Notes: generated by a model from the sequence alone, not told the origin. 64,000 bases of DNA from Crocinitomicaceae bacterium (GCA_018402525.1 JAGYIR010000011.1:248001-312000); one strand, 5' to 3'; positions 36,127 through 45,545 are shown, numbered from the stretch's first letter. Made by a program: numbers and translations.

Positions 36127-36292
36127 AAAAAAACAGAGTGAGACCATTTCGGTCATCGAGCTGAATGCCCCAAGCATTCAATGCCGAGATGCCGAAATCA
36201 TGTGACTTTCACTTCTATTCTATTTCAAGATGTATTACTTTTTGTTTACTTTAGGAGTTCAATGAACAGGATAACGCCACTAAATAATTACA

Positions 36293-36508
36293 ATGAGTGA
36301 TTTTATGGATTATATCATACACTCCTATCTCTTTGGATTTGTGATTCTTTGTATTGGAACATATAGTCTATGGTATACAATTAAGAATCCACTCCCGAAA
36401 AACGAAACGCGCCCAATGGAAGAAAATTATCGCGGTATCATTTTTGGAATAGGTTTTATGTTAATCGGTGGGTTTATTGTTATTGCCAAGTTATTTTTTA
36501 ATTGGTAA
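36293..36508 (+). CDS. Small two-TM membrane protein of unknown function
   Basis: A 71-residue protein with two predicted transmembrane helices (about residues 13-32, FGFVILCIGTYSLWYTIK, and about 48-68, GIIFGIGFMLIGGFIVIAKLF) joined by a polar loop KNPLPKNETRPMEEN. No family is recognised. Separated from its neighbours by the tRNA-His repeat zone upstream and a bidirectional terminator downstream. Confidence 0.5.
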   Translation: MSDFMDYIIHSYLFGFVILCIGTYSLWYTIKNPLPKNETRPMEENYRGIIFGIGFMLIGGFIVIAKLFFNW

Positions 36509-36544
36509 TGCTCTTTTACTATACACTAGGTTATGTGATAGAAT

Positions 36545-36575
36545 AAAAAGCGCCTTTGTAAAAGACGCTTTTTTT
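36545..36575. terminator. Bidirectional terminator between small membrane protein and MBL-rhodanese genes
   Basis: Stem AAAAAGCG / CGCTTTTT extended by the CTTT-AAAG inner pairs, with A-run on one side and T-run on the other. It lies between convergent genes and could stop both. Confidence 0.75.
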
Positions 36576-36605
36576 GTTCAGTTCTATTATCAAGTTCCCT
36601 AAACC

Positions 36606-38018
36606 TTACAACAACGTCGTTGGGCAAACGTATTCTGTTTTTGGAATGTCTGTTTTTAACAATTCTGTCATTCCGCCTTCGACATCTTTAAAATTGTGGT
36701 AGCCACGGGATTTCAAAATGGAAGCGGCAATCATACTTCGGTATCCACCAGCACAGTGCATCACAAATTGCTTTTCCTTTGGAATTTCACTTAAGTGTTG
36801 GTTTATTTCGTTTAACGGAATATTGATTGCATTCACCACGTGTTCTGAATCAAACTCGCTCTTTCTACGGACATCTATGATGATTGGATCATCTGCGTAG
36901 ATGGTATTTAAATCATTTGCTGTCAATCGCTCGACTGCATCTGTCTCCTTACCAGCTTCCTTCCACGATTTAAATCCTCCTTCAAGATAACCTATGGAAT
37001 TATCGTAACCGACTCTGGACAATCGGATGATTGCTTCTTCCTCTTTACCTTCGTCTGTAACCAGTAAGATTTGCTGCTTAATATCTGGAATCATCTCCCC
37101 TACCCACATCGCGAAGTTTCCTTCGAGTCCAATGTTAATCGAGTTTGGAATAAATCCCTTAGCGAAAACTTCTGGAGCTCTCGTATCAAGTACCAAAGCA
37201 CCTGTTTCGTTTGCTAGTAGTTCGAATGCATTTGGAGATAATCCATTTTTCCCTCGATCCAAAACTGTGTCGAGACTTTCGTATCCTTGGATATTCATCA
37301 ACACATTTTTCGGAAAGTATCCTGGAGGCGCTGTCAAACCTGTGAGCAATTCTTCAATAAACTCCTCACGCGTCATGTCTGCACGCAATGCGTAATTGGT
37401 CTTCTTTTGATTTCCTAACGTATCCGTCGTTTCCTTGCTCATTTTCTTGCCACAAGCGCTTCCTGCACCGTGATTCGGGTAAACAATTAAATCGTCCGAC
37501 AGAGGCATAATTTTGTTGCGCAATGAGTCGTACAAGTGACTTGCCAATTTTTCTTGTGTTAGATCAGCAATGACGTGTTGCGCTAAATCAGGTCGCCCGA
37601 CATCGCCAATAAACAAGGTATCACCCGTGATAATTCCATGTTCTTTCCCGTTTTCATCGATTAACAAATACGTTGTACTTTCCATTGTGTGACCTGGCGT
37701 GTGGATTACCTTGATTTTGTAATCACCCAATTCAAATACTTGATTGTCTTCTGCAACGATGGCCTCAAATCCAGGTTTTGCTGTTGGACCGTAAATGATG
37801 TCAGCTCCAGTTTTCTTTGCAAGATCTAAGTGACCACTGACGAAATCTGCGTGAAAATGCGTTTCAAAAACATACTTCACTTTGGCATTGTCCGCATTTG
37901 CTCGATCGATGTACGGTTGTACTTCTCTCAAGGGGTCGAAAATCGCGACTTCTCCTTTACTTTCTATATAATACGCCGCATGTGCAATGCATCCTGTATA
38001 AATTTGTTCTACTTTCAT
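36606..38018 (-). CDS. MBL-fold hydrolase with two rhodanese domains (persulfide dioxygenase-like)
   Basis: A 470-residue protein. The N-terminal metallo-beta-lactamase domain (about 1-240) has the ETHE1-like metal motif THFHADFVSGH, GHTMESTTYLL, and GDTLFIGDVGRPDL, and should bind a single iron as in persulfide dioxygenases. Two rhodanese domains follow: the first (about 268-355) lacks the active-site Cys, and the second (about 375-465) keeps CAGGYRS. Such MBL-rhodanese proteins oxidise glutathione or other persulfides or move sulfane sulfur. It is the last gene of the arsenic operon, 86 bases after acr3; a link between arsenic response and sulfur handling is plausible but inferred. Confidence 0.85.
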   Translation of the reverse strand: MKVEQIYTGCIAHAAYYIESKGEVAIFDPLREVQPYIDRANADNAKVKYVFETHFHADFVSGHLDLAKKTGADIIYGPTAKPGFEAIVAEDNQVFELGDYKIKVIHTPGHTMESTTYLLIDENGKEHGIITGDTLFIGDVGRPDLAQHVIADLTQEKLASHLYDSLRNKIMPLSDDLIVYPNHGAGSACGKKMSKETTDTLGNQKKTNYALRADMTREEFIEELLTGLTAPPGYFPKNVLMNIQGYESLDTVLDRGKNGLSPNAFELLANETGALVLDTRAPEVFAKGFIPNSINIGLEGNFAMWVGEMIPDIKQQILLVTDEGKEEEAIIRLSRVGYDNSIGYLEGGFKSWKEAGKETDAVERLTANDLNTIYADDPIIIDVRRKSEFDSEHVVNAINIPLNEINQHLSEIPKEKQFVMHCAGGYRSMIAASILKSRGYHNFKDVEGGMTELLKTDIPKTEYVCPTTLL

Positions 38019-38104
38019 ATTTCTTAGTTTTTAATTTCATAACAAAGATACGGCAGCGCACTAGAACGAATTGTAATCTATGTTACGTTGAGACATGATT
38101 TTCA

Positions 38105-39163
38105 TCATAAATACCTGTTTCTATTAGCAAAGTAGACGAGTGAAAGCATGATCGGAACTTCAATTAATACTCCAACGACTGTTGCCAAAGATGCACCTGA
38201 ATTGAGTCCAAAAAGGGCAATTGCAACCGCTACTGCTAATTCAAAGAAGTTACTTGCTCCAATCATTGCGGACGGTGCGCAAATGCTGTGTTTTAGTTTT
38301 AATCGCTTTCCTGCAAACCACGAGATAAAAAAGATGAAATACGTTTGCAAAGTCAGTGGAATTGCAATCAACAAAATCGCTAATGGATTAGAGATGATTT
38401 TCTCACCTTGAAAGGCGAAGATCAATACAAGAGTCGACAACAAAGCAATGATGGAAATCGGTTTCAGTCGACGTAAAAAGGTATCGTGAAACCACGCTTC
38501 ACCTTTGACTTTTCTCAATATTTTATTCGACAAATACCCAGCAATTAACGGAATGACCACAAAAACGATCACCGAAGTAATCAATGTTTTGTAAGGAATT
38601 CCAATTTGTCCATCTTCTCCTGAAAAGGAAATTCCAAACCAAGAGAATAAAAATCCAACGATGGGGATGAAAGCGACCAGCAAAATCAGATCATTGACCG
38701 AGACCTGCACCAGCGTGTAATTTGCATCGCCTTTTGTCAAATACGACCAGACAAATACCATTGCCGTGCACGGCGCTGCACCCAGTAGAATCGCTCCAGC
38801 TAGGTATTGTTCAGCATCTTCGGGTGTGATCCATGCTTCGTACACGAAATAGAAAAATACATAGCCAAAAATTGCCATGGTGAACGGTTTGATTAACCAA
38901 TTCACCACGACAGTTAAACTCAATCCCGTCATGTTTTTTGAAACGTCTCGAATGGATGAAAAATCAATCTGGACCATCATTGGGTAGATCATGAACCACA
39001 CCAATATCGCTACTGGTAGGTTGACCGTCCCAATGTTCCAATCGCTCAACACATGAACCGCATCACCTGAAACAAAGCCAAGTACAATTCCTGCAATCAT
39101 GCAGAGGATCACCCAAACGGTCAGATATTTTTCGAAAAAACCTATCTTACCTTCGGTACTCAT
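38105..39163 (-). CDS. acr3: ACR3-family arsenite efflux transporter
   Basis: A 352-residue inner-membrane transporter expelling As(III) (arsenite) from the cell. About ten hydrophobic segments are visible; LGAAPCTAMVFVWS in the middle carries the conserved Cys needed for arsenite transport in ACR3, and the later QTYFIFFISWFAGKRLKL and MIGASNFFELAVAVAIALFG segments are typical of the family. I start it at the ATG at 39163 (MSTEGKIGFFEKYL), which overlaps the arsC-like stop by four bases (ATGA), rather than 19 codons upstream. Family ACR3(1) or (2) is not resolved here. Confidence 0.93.
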   Translation of the reverse strand: MSTEGKIGFFEKYLTVWVILCMIAGIVLGFVSGDAVHVLSDWNIGTVNLPVAILVWFMIYPMMVQIDFSSIRDVSKNMTGLSLTVVVNWLIKPFTMAIFGYVFFYFVYEAWITPEDAEQYLAGAILLGAAPCTAMVFVWSYLTKGDANYTLVQVSVNDLILLVAFIPIVGFLFSWFGISFSGEDGQIGIPYKTLITSVIVFVVIPLIAGYLSNKILRKVKGEAWFHDTFLRRLKPISIIALLSTLVLIFAFQGEKIISNPLAILLIAIPLTLQTYFIFFISWFAGKRLKLKHSICAPSAMIGASNFFELAVAVAIALFGLNSGASLATVVGVLIEVPIMLSLVYFANRNRYL

Positions 39164-39768
39164 TTTACGCGCACCTTTGAAAATATATACAACATCTCGC
39201 TTGCAATTTTTAATGAACAAGCATCGTATCTTTCCGATTCTTCGGGCGTATCATCCGCAGACTTTGGATCCTCATATCGAAGTGGAATGCGCACATCAGC
39301 TCCTGGAATGAATGGACAATTGTCATCGGCATCTGAACACGTCATAATTGCTGCAAAATCATCTGCTGGATTCGTAATGTCATTGTACAGCTTTGAATAC
39401 AAAACGAGATTTCTCTCCGAATCATCGTAATTCACCACATGCCTTGGATTTTCATCGCCTTCAGAAGTAATTTCAAACCCAAAGCGTTTCAAGGAAGCAA
39501 TGGTACGTTCATTACAAGCTGTCACCTCTACGCCACCCGAAAATGCTGTCATAGGGACATCGTAAAAATCAGCTGCTACTTCTGACCAAACTTGTGCAAA
39601 CTGACTTCGGCGAGAATTATGTGTGCAAATAAAATTGAGTTTCACCGTTTCATCAGCGTTGATTTTCGATTGAATGTAGGCGACAACTTCCTCCAATTCC
39701 AACTTGCGTTCATACTCAATTGAACCAACATCCAATTTCTCTACAACTTCTTTTACTTTTTCCAACAT
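39160..39768 (-). CDS. arsC: Arsenate reductase-like low-molecular-weight phosphatase
   Basis: A 202-residue protein of the LMW protein-tyrosine-phosphatase fold with the P-loop FICTHNSRRSQFAQ (C-T-H-N-S-R-R-S; CX5R) near residue 50, RFGFEITSEGDENPRH in the middle and AAIMTCSDADDNCPFIPGADVRIPLRYEDP later. The sequence MTCSDADDNCP provides cysteines that could take part in the disulfide cascade reducing As(V) to As(III), as in thioredoxin- or mycothiol-coupled ArsC proteins. The gene lies between DUF6428 and acr3 on one transcript, with a four-base overlap to acr3, so arsenate reduction is the best call. Reductant is unknown. Confidence 0.85.
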   Translation of the reverse strand: MLEKVKEVVEKLDVGSIEYERKLELEEVVAYIQSKINADETVKLNFICTHNSRRSQFAQVWSEVAADFYDVPMTAFSGGVEVTACNERTIASLKRFGFEITSEGDENPRHVVNYDDSERNLVLYSKLYNDITNPADDFAAIMTCSDADDNCPFIPGADVRIPLRYEDPKSADDTPEESERYDACSLKIASEMLYIFSKVRVK

Positions 39769-39780
39769 ACTTTTTTTTTG

Positions 39781-40251
39781 TTAACAGCATCCACCACCTG
39801 GGGTGCAACAGCTTTCTGATTTTCCTACGGAAGCTAACTGAACCTTCTGTTTTTCGACTGGGATTCCGCATTTATCTTTGGCCAGACAGTCTGTAGTCTT
39901 TGAAGTTAACAAAAAATGCTCACCTTGATAGTCAAGTCCGTATTTTCCTATGGTACCACCTTGGTATTCGACTTCAATTTCCGCATTCTCTAATCCCAGC
40001 AATTTCTCTGACAACTCAATGATGTTGACCAATTTCTCTGGGTGCAAACGGTGATCGTAATCATTCGCTTCCCACAATTGAAAATTCACCACCTTTTCGT
40101 CGCGAATGGTTCCTCCGCAATCAATGAACTTCTTTGTCACCTGTCCTACTTCTGTCACGTGAAAGTGACTTGGCACTAATTCTCCATTTGGTAATTGAAA
40201 TCCAATCGTCACTTTGCCTTTTAAAATCTCTTTAAATTCTACTAAGTTCAT
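39781..40251 (-). CDS. DUF6428 family protein of arsenic operons
   Basis: A 156-residue protein. FHVTEVGQVTKKFIDCGGTIRDEKVVNFQLWEANDYDHRL fits the DUF6428 family that Bacteroidota arsenic operons often contain. The C-terminal tail SESCCTPGGGCC has four closely spaced cysteines, a design suited to trivalent arsenic or metal binding; the ArsR of this operon ends with a similar HTCCGGSSCC. The body has no obvious enzyme motif. Co-transcribed with arsR (33-base gap) and arsC (12-base gap). Role unknown; a metalloid carrier or sensor is my inference. Confidence 0.78.
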   Translation of the reverse strand: MNLVEFKEILKGKVTIGFQLPNGELVPSHFHVTEVGQVTKKFIDCGGTIRDEKVVNFQLWEANDYDHRLHPEKLVNIIELSEKLLGLENAEIEVEYQGGTIGKYGLDYQGEHFLLTSKTTDCLAKDKCGIPVEKQKVQLASVGKSESCCTPGGGCC

Positions 40252-40283
40252 CCTCTGTTTTTTTTATGACTTTTATTTTTCTT

Positions 40284-40619
40284 CTAGCAACAACTTGATC
40301 CGCCACAACACGTGTGTTGATCGAACAGGGAGTTAAACGTTTCTTTAATTTTCAACCATGTTGCTGGATGAATGCAATAATTCATCGCAGTTCCCTCAAC
40401 TGTTCCCTGAATAATTCCTATCGCTTTCAACTCCTTTAAATGTTGACTGATGGTCGCTTGAGCCAATCCCAGTTCACTCATTAAATCAGAGTTTATGCAT
40501 GCGTTCTGCTTCAATAAATATTGCAGAATTGCGACACGTGCTGGGTGATTAAACGCTTTTGCCATCAAGGCGATGGTGTTTTGTTCTTCGGTAAATAAAT
40601 CTGTTCGTGTAAGTCCCAT
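40284..40619 (-). CDS. arsR: ArsR/SmtB-family transcriptional repressor
   Basis: A 111-residue winged-helix repressor: FNHPARVAILQYLLKQNACINSDLMSELGLAQATISQHLKELKAIGIIQG carries the HTH. Instead of the ELCVCDL thiol triad of enterobacterial ArsR, the sensing cysteines appear to be at the C-terminus (QHTCCGGSSCC). It is the first gene of the operon and most likely represses it until As(III) binds. The in-frame TTG two codons upstream is possible but ATG at 40619 (MGLTRTDLF) is preferred. Divergent from thrS with about 140 bases between the starts. Confidence 0.9.
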   Translation of the reverse strand: MGLTRTDLFTEEQNTIALMAKAFNHPARVAILQYLLKQNACINSDLMSELGLAQATISQHLKELKAIGIIQGTVEGTAMNYCIHPATWLKIKETFNSLFDQHTCCGGSSCC

Positions 40620-40728
40620 AATCAATTGTTACATTGCAATATTACGATGAATAAAAGACTTCACCAAACATTCACAGATATTTTATTTTTAATTCACTCT
40701 GTCAGCGACTATTCTCATAGGATTTCAT

Positions 40729-40736
40729 TACATTTG
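40729..40736 (+). promoter_or_regulatory. -7 promoter box of thrS
   Basis: TACATTTG matches TAnnTTTG, 23 nt before the thrS ATG, giving a short leader of about 18-20 nt. No T-box-like structure is seen upstream. Confidence 0.55.
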
Positions 40737-40759
40737 CCCTCTAATTTTAGAAACATAGA

Positions 40760-42703
40760 ATGATAAAAATTACGTTACCAGACGGATCGGTAAGACAAGT
40801 AGATGCAGGAACTTCTGCCATGGATATTGCATTGAGCATCTCAGAAGGTTTAGCGCGCAACGTACTTGCAGCAAAGGTAAACGACGAGGTAATTGACGCC
40901 AATCGTCCAATTGAAAATGATGCAACCTTGCAGTTACTGACCTGGAATGATACGGATGGAAAATCGACTATGTGGCACTCTTCCGCTCACCTGATGGCTG
41001 AGGCGTTGGAGTTTTATTATCCTGGAATTAAATTAGCAATCGGACCTCCGGTGAAAAACGGATTCTACTACGATGTCGATTTCATGGAGTACTCGATTGT
41101 TGAGGCTGATTTGGAGAAGATTGAGCAGAAAATGAAGGAATTGGCGAAAGAAAAAAGCGAATTTGTTCGAAAAGAGATCTCAAAAGATGAAGCGATTGCC
41201 TATTTCAAAGAAAAAGGCGACGAATATAAATTGGAATTGTTGGAAGGATTGGAAGACGGTTCTATCACGTTCTACACGCAAGGTGCATTTACAGATCTTT
41301 GTCGTGGACCGCACATTCCAAACACTGGTTTTATCAAAGCGGTGAAATTAACATCGATTGCCGGTGCTTATTGGCGTGGTGATGAAACACGTAAACAACT
41401 AACACGTATTTACGGCATCACTTTCCCGAAAAGCAGCGAGTTGACTGAATACCTAGAAAAAGTTGAACAAGCAAAAGCACGTGATCACAGAAAGTTAGGG
41501 AAGGAAATGGATTTATTCACTTTCTCTCAACGGGTTGGTCAAGGTCTCCCCTTATGGTTGCCGAAAGGTGCTGCATTGCGTGAGCGTTTGGAGAACTTTT
41601 TAAAGAAAGCACAGCGAAAAGCAGGATACGATCAAGTCATTACACCACATATTGGAAGCAAGGAATTGTATGTATGTTCTGGACATTACGCGAAATATGG
41701 GAAGGATTCTTTTCAACCGATCAACACGCCTGATGAAGACGAGGAGTTCTTGTTGAAACCGATGAACTGTCCGCACCACTGCGAGATTTTCAAGGCACGT
41801 CCACGTTCGTACAAAGATCTTCCAATTCGTTTTGCCGAATTTGGGACTGTTTACCGTTACGAGCAATCGGGTGAGTTACACGGATTAACACGTGTACGTG
41901 GATTTACACAAGATGATGCGCACATTTTCTGTATGCAAGATCAAGTGAAGGATGAATTTAAAAAGGTAATTGATTTAGTCTTGTACATTTTCAAAACATT
42001 AAAATTTGAAAATTTCAAGGCGCAAATCTCTCTACGCGACCCTGAAACACCAGAAAAATATATTGGTTCGAATGAAAATTGGGACAAAGCTGAGCGTTCA
42101 ATTATTGAAGCGACTGAAGAAAAAAATCTGAATACTTTTATCGAATACGGTGAAGCAGCCTTCTACGGTCCAAAACTCGATTTCATGGTCGAAGATGCGT
42201 TAGGGCGCGAATGGCAATTAGGAACAATTCAAGTCGATTACAACCTGCCAGAGCGATTTGAACTGGAATATACAGGTGCTGACAACCAAAAACATCGCCC
42301 AGTCATGATTCACCGAGCACCTTTTGGTTCGATGGAGCGTTTTGTCGCGGTATTGTTGGAACACTGTGGTGGAGACTTCCCGTTGTGGCTGACAACAGAT
42401 CAGGTCACACTATTACCAATTAGTGATAAATACAACGAATACGCAGAAAATGTTTTGCAATTGCTAAATAATTACGATATTCGCGGTTTCGTTGACGATC
42501 GTAATGAAAAGATAGGTAAGAAGATACGCGAGTCAGAACTCAACAAAATTCCGTTTATGTTGATCATTGGTGAACAAGAAGCTGAGGGCAACAAGGTTTC
42601 TGTGAGACAACGTAGTGCGGGAGATGTAGGAGTAATGACAGCTGAAGCGTTTGCCGAAATAGTGAACAAAGCGATAGTTGAGGAATTAGCTTTAAATGAT
42701 TAA
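40760..42703 (+). CDS. thrS: Threonyl-tRNA synthetase
   Basis: Charges tRNA-Thr. At 647 residues it has the full domain order: TGS/ubiquitin-like N-terminal domain ([21 protein letters not shown]), the editing/HxxxH domain ([36 protein letters not shown]), the class II catalytic core with motif 2 ([34 protein letters not shown]) and motif 3 ([21 protein letters not shown]), and the anticodon-binding domain ([19 protein letters not shown]). Zinc ligands are in MNCPHHC and DDAHIFC. The gene leads a thrS-infC-rpmI-rplT cluster, a conserved order. Confidence 0.97.
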   Translation: MIKITLPDGSVRQVDAGTSAMDIALSISEGLARNVLAAKVNDEVIDANRPIENDATLQLLTWNDTDGKSTMWHSSAHLMAEALEFYYPGIKLAIGPPVKNGFYYDVDFMEYSIVEADLEKIEQKMKELAKEKSEFVRKEISKDEAIAYFKEKGDEYKLELLEGLEDGSITFYTQGAFTDLCRGPHIPNTGFIKAVKLTSIAGAYWRGDETRKQLTRIYGITFPKSSELTEYLEKVEQAKARDHRKLGKEMDLFTFSQRVGQGLPLWLPKGAALRERLENFLKKAQRKAGYDQVITPHIGSKELYVCSGHYAKYGKDSFQPINTPDEDEEFLLKPMNCPHHCEIFKARPRSYKDLPIRFAEFGTVYRYEQSGELHGLTRVRGFTQDDAHIFCMQDQVKDEFKKVIDLVLYIFKTLKFENFKAQISLRDPETPEKYIGSNENWDKAERSIIEATEEKNLNTFIEYGEAAFYGPKLDFMVEDALGREWQLGTIQVDYNLPERFELEYTGADNQKHRPVMIHRAPFGSMERFVAVLLEHCGGDFPLWLTTDQVTLLPISDKYNEYAENVLQLLNNYDIRGFVDDRNEKIGKKIRESELNKIPFMLIIGEQEAEGNKVSVRQRSAGDVGVMTAEAFAEIVNKAIVEELALND

Positions 42704-42711
42704 ATAACTGA

Positions 42712-43263
42712 ATGAGAAGACCGAGTAACAAAAGAAATTTCGTAAAAAGAGAAGAAGTAGACCAGCATAGAATCAACGATAAGATTTTTGCGCGTCAAAT
42801 TCGATTAGTACGAGACGGACAAGAGCCTGTTGTCATGGCAACATCTGAAGCGATTAAATTAGCGGACGAACAAGAACTCGATTTAGTTGAAATATCACCA
42901 AAGGCTGATCCTCCGGTGTGTAAGATTATGGATTACCGTAAGTTCTTGTACAACCAGAAGAAAAAAGAGAAAGAATTAAAAGCGAAACAAAGCAAGGTTG
43001 AATTGAAAGAAATTCGTTTTGGTCCGAACACGGACGATCACGATTTTGACTTCAAATTGGCGCATGCGAAGAAGTTCCTAAGCGAAGGAAATAAAGTGAA
43101 AGCGTATGTTTTCTTTAGAGGACGTACAATTGTATTTAAAGACCGAGGAGAGATTCTTTTATTGAAATTGGCGCAAGAATTAGCGGATTACGGTGTAATT
43201 GAGCAATTGCCAAAATTGGAAGGGAAGCGAATGATTATGATGATCAACTCGAAGAAAAAGTAG
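42712..43263 (+). CDS. infC: Translation initiation factor IF-3
   Basis: A 183-residue IF-3 that helps dissociate ribosomes and proofreads the start codon. The N-terminal half has [62 protein letters not shown], and the C-terminal half has [39 protein letters not shown]. Here it uses ATG ([10 protein letters not shown]), unlike the non-AUG start of many infC genes. It begins 8 bases after the thrS stop. Confidence 0.96.
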   Translation: MRRPSNKRNFVKREEVDQHRINDKIFARQIRLVRDGQEPVVMATSEAIKLADEQELDLVEISPKADPPVCKIMDYRKFLYNQKKKEKELKAKQSKVELKEIRFGPNTDDHDFDFKLAHAKKFLSEGNKVKAYVFFRGRTIVFKDRGEILLLKLAQELADYGVIEQLPKLEGKRMIMMINSKKK

Positions 43264-43349
43264 ATTTGCGAATTGCTGATTGGCTAATTAGCTAATTGGT
43301 AATCATACATAAAGAAGCTAGATAGAGGTAACTAAAAAAACGAAGAGAG

Positions 43350-43547
43350 ATGCCAAAAATGAAAACTAAATCCAGTGCAAAGAAGAGATTCACAATCACT
43401 GGAAGCGGTAAAATTAAAAGAAAGCATGCTTTTAAAAGTCACATCTTAACAAAGAAGACGAAAAAGCAAAAGCGTAACTTGACACATGCTGGATTGGTGA
43501 ATAAAGCCGACGAAGCAAACATCAAGCAACAATTGTGCATGAAATAG
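43350..43547 (+). CDS. rpmI: Ribosomal protein L35
   Basis: A 65-residue 50S subunit protein: [44 protein letters not shown], ending in LCMK. The 86-base gap from infC contains an AT-rich inverted repeat (GCTAATTAGC) at about 43289, which may be an attenuator or simply a spacer. Confidence 0.97.
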   Translation: MPKMKTKSSAKKRFTITGSGKIKRKHAFKSHILTKKTKKQKRNLTHAGLVNKADEANIKQQLCMK

Positions 43548-43610
43548 TTTCAGCACAGGTTTATTAATTGTTTAACCCGGTAATAAGTAACCAAGCCATC
43601 TGATCGCATG

Positions 43611-43628
43611 TCGCTAAAGCTTTAGCGA
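43611..43628. promoter_or_regulatory. 18-bp perfect palindrome between rpmI and rplT
   Basis: TCGCTAAAGCTTTAGCGA is a perfect palindrome in a 124-base rpmI-rplT gap, unusually long for this pair. On RNA it could form a short hairpin, so it could be the operator for L20-mediated control of the operon or a processing site. Confidence 0.6.
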
Positions 43629-43671
43629 AGGAACAAATAGAGATGCACTTCTTATCAAAAAACTCAAAATT

Positions 43672-44019
43672 ATGCCAAGATCGGTAAATCATGTTGCTTC
43701 AAAAGCGCGTCGTAAGAACGTAATGAAGCACGCCAAAGGTTACTTTGGAAGAAGAAAAAATGTCTGGACTGTTGCTAAAAATGCAGTAGAAAAAGGTATG
43801 TTGTATGCATACACTGGACGAAAACAAAAGAAAAGAAACTTCCGTTCATTGTGGATCATGCGTATTAACGCTGGTGCTCGTGAACACGGAATGAGCTATT
43901 CTCAATTCATTGGACTTGTTAACAAAAGTGACATGGAACTGAACCGTAAAGTACTTGCGGATTTAGCAATGAATCACCCAGAGGCTTTTAAAGCCGTAGT
44001 TGACGCAGTCAAAAAATAA
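43672..44019 (+). CDS. rplT: Ribosomal protein L20
   Basis: A 115-residue 50S assembly protein: [83 protein letters not shown], normal length. The N-terminal basic arm that threads into 23S rRNA is visible. L20 often represses its own operon by binding mRNA; the palindrome upstream would be a candidate target. Confidence 0.97.
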   Translation: MPRSVNHVASKARRKNVMKHAKGYFGRRKNVWTVAKNAVEKGMLYAYTGRKQKKRNFRSLWIMRINAGAREHGMSYSQFIGLVNKSDMELNRKVLADLAMNHPEAFKAVVDAVKK

Positions 44020-44044
44020 ATAGATTTAACTCTATCATAGCACT

Positions 44045-44081
44045 AACGCTATCCGACTTTGTTGGGTAGCGTTATTTTTTT
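44045..44081 (+). terminator. Terminator of the thrS-infC-rpmI-rplT cluster
   Basis: Stem AACGCTATCC / GGGTAGCGTT with a 9-nt loop, followed by a T7 run, 26 nt after the rplT stop. Confidence 0.8.
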
Positions 44082-44166
44082 ACCCTACGGTGTGTTAATA
44101 ATATTTGAACAACATTTAAAGAAAATGTTGTAATTTGGTCGTTGAATTTAAACTAAATAAATACCT

Positions 44167-45096
44167 ATGAAAAAACTATTACTTTTTATGTCATTTTCTA
44201 TAGTGGCAATTTCTAGCGCGAATGCACAATGCGTTCCAGACCCAGCTTATACGAATGTTGGAATTTACCCTGATAGTGCGACTGGTTTTAGCAGCGGCTG
44301 TGTTGGTGTACAATACGATCAGTTAATCACCAATGTAGTCCCTGCAGATACTTGTGTGGTTGTCGTTCCTGGATTCCCTTGTGTGACTGTAAGCATTGAC
44401 AGTATTAAAATTGTTAGTTTTACTGGATTACCAGCTGGTTTCACTTACTCATGTTACGATGCTGGAAACAGCACTAGTCCACCTGATCAATGTACGTACG
44501 AAGGTGGAACAATTGGTTGTGCCGCAATTACCGGTATGCCAACTGCAGGAGAAGTTGGAATACACAATTTGGTAATCACTGTAGATGTCTATGCTGGAGG
44601 TCAAACTTCACCTCAAGGAACAGAAGTCATTGATTGGTACTTCATCGAAATTGAAGATGTTCCAACAATTTCTACAGATGGATATACATTAACCTCTAGT
44701 ATACCAAATAACAATCAGTGGCACCTCGATGGTTCACCAATCAGTGGAGCAACAGGACAAGACCATATCCCGTTGGCCAACGGAACATACACTGTTGAGG
44801 GGAACTGTGGAATGTCAGCTGATTTTATTTTGAACGACTTGGGAATTGATGAAAATTTGGTTTCAAACTTCAAATTGTTTCCAAATCCAGCCAATGAAGT
44901 CATAACCGTTCGTTCAAACAACGATGTCATGATCGACGAAATTTCAGTTAGAAGTCTGAACGGTCACCTTGTGCACACCTCTGCCCCACTTTCATCTGTT
45001 CAAACAATTGACGTAAATCGTCTAGAAAACGGAATTTACTTTGTAAATGTGACAAGCAGTAAAGGAACAGAAACGATTCGTTTTGTAAAAAAATAA
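44167..45096 (+). CDS. Secreted protein of unknown function with T9SS sorting domain
   Basis: A 309-residue exported protein with signal peptide MKKLLLFMSFSIVAISSANAQ. The mature part starts with a beta-rich domain containing several cysteines (GCVGVQYDQLITNVVPADTC) and IVSFTGLPAGFTYSCYDAG, a pattern seen often in Bacteroidota cell-surface cargo. The last 75 residues (FKLFPNPANEVITVRSNNDVMID...GTETIRFVKK) are a type A T9SS sorting domain. No enzymatic motif is visible. It sits alone between two terminators. Confidence 0.75.
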   Translation: MKKLLLFMSFSIVAISSANAQCVPDPAYTNVGIYPDSATGFSSGCVGVQYDQLITNVVPADTCVVVVPGFPCVTVSIDSIKIVSFTGLPAGFTYSCYDAGNSTSPPDQCTYEGGTIGCAAITGMPTAGEVGIHNLVITVDVYAGGQTSPQGTEVIDWYFIEIEDVPTISTDGYTLTSSIPNNNQWHLDGSPISGATGQDHIPLANGTYTVEGNCGMSADFILNDLGIDENLVSNFKLFPNPANEVITVRSNNDVMIDEISVRSLNGHLVHTSAPLSSVQTIDVNRLENGIYFVNVTSSKGTETIRFVKK

Positions 45097-45113
45097 AAGC
45101 TTAACTTTCATTG

Positions 45114-45148
45114 AAAGAGTCAATTATTCCAATTGGCTCTTTTTTTTG
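45114..45148 (+). terminator. Terminator after the 309-residue secreted protein gene
   Basis: Stem AAAGAGTCAATT / AATTGGCTCTTT (one G-T pair) with loop ATTCC and a T-run, 18 nt past the stop codon. Confidence 0.85.
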
Positions 45149-45276
45149 TACTTTTTTTAGCTCTTTTCTTGTGTCGAAAAGAAATTTTGTATTACATTTG
45201 CCAACGCTTTAAACGAAAAGCATTACACAATTCTCATAATTCGACTGTTGTCGAGGTTTGTAAAGACAGAGAAATT

Positions 45277-45350
45277 GGTTTGGTAGTTCAGTTGGTTAGA
45301 ATATCGCCCTGTCACGGCGAGGGTCGCGGGTTCGAGTCCCGTCCAGACCG
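45277..45350 (+). tRNA. tRNA-Asp (GTC)
   Basis: 74-nt cloverleaf: acceptor GGTTTGG / CCAGACC with one G-T pair, D arm, anticodon stem closing the loop CTGTCAC with anticodon GTC, T arm GCGGG-TTCGAGT-CCCGT, discriminator G. Nearly the standard Bacteroidota tRNA-Asp. An integrase gene follows directly, and tRNA 3' ends are typical attachment sites. Confidence 0.95.
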
Positions 45351-45363
45351 CTAAAGTTAAAGC

Positions 45364-45390
45364 GAAAGCCTCCAATCGGAGGCTTTTTTT
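45364..45390 (+). terminator. Terminator of tRNA-Asp
   Basis: Stem AAAGCCTCC / GGAGGCTTT with AATC loop and a T-run, 14 nt after the tRNA. Confidence 0.8.
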
Positions 45391-45508
45391 ATACCCAAAA
45401 GTATCGTTTTTCAGTGTTTACAAGGCTTTCAGATACTTTGTGCTATTTCCACATTTGGACAAAAACATCAAATAATATCAATTGAAAACAAAGTTTTAGT
45501 GAACAATA

Positions 45509-45545
45509 CGGTGAACAAAAATAAAATCACCATTTTTGTTCACCG
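45509..45545. promoter_or_regulatory. Perfect 13-bp inverted repeat upstream of integrase
   Basis: CGGTGAACAAAAA (45509-45521) and TTTTTGTTCACCG (45533-45545), separated by 11 nt. Further GTGAACAA copies occur at 45499 and at 45636. Together with the inverted pair AAAGTATC/GATACTTT at 45398-45439 they look like integrase or regulator binding sites at the element end. Confidence 0.65.

Noticed and set aside
35663-36141. Open frames over the tRNA-His repeat zone as genes
   Set aside because: They differ between the repeat copies only by the hairpin stems and carry no recognisable domain; the zone is structured DNA or RNA.
45133-45354. Open frame of 73 codons over tRNA-Asp
   Set aside because: It reads through the tRNA itself; no coding signals.
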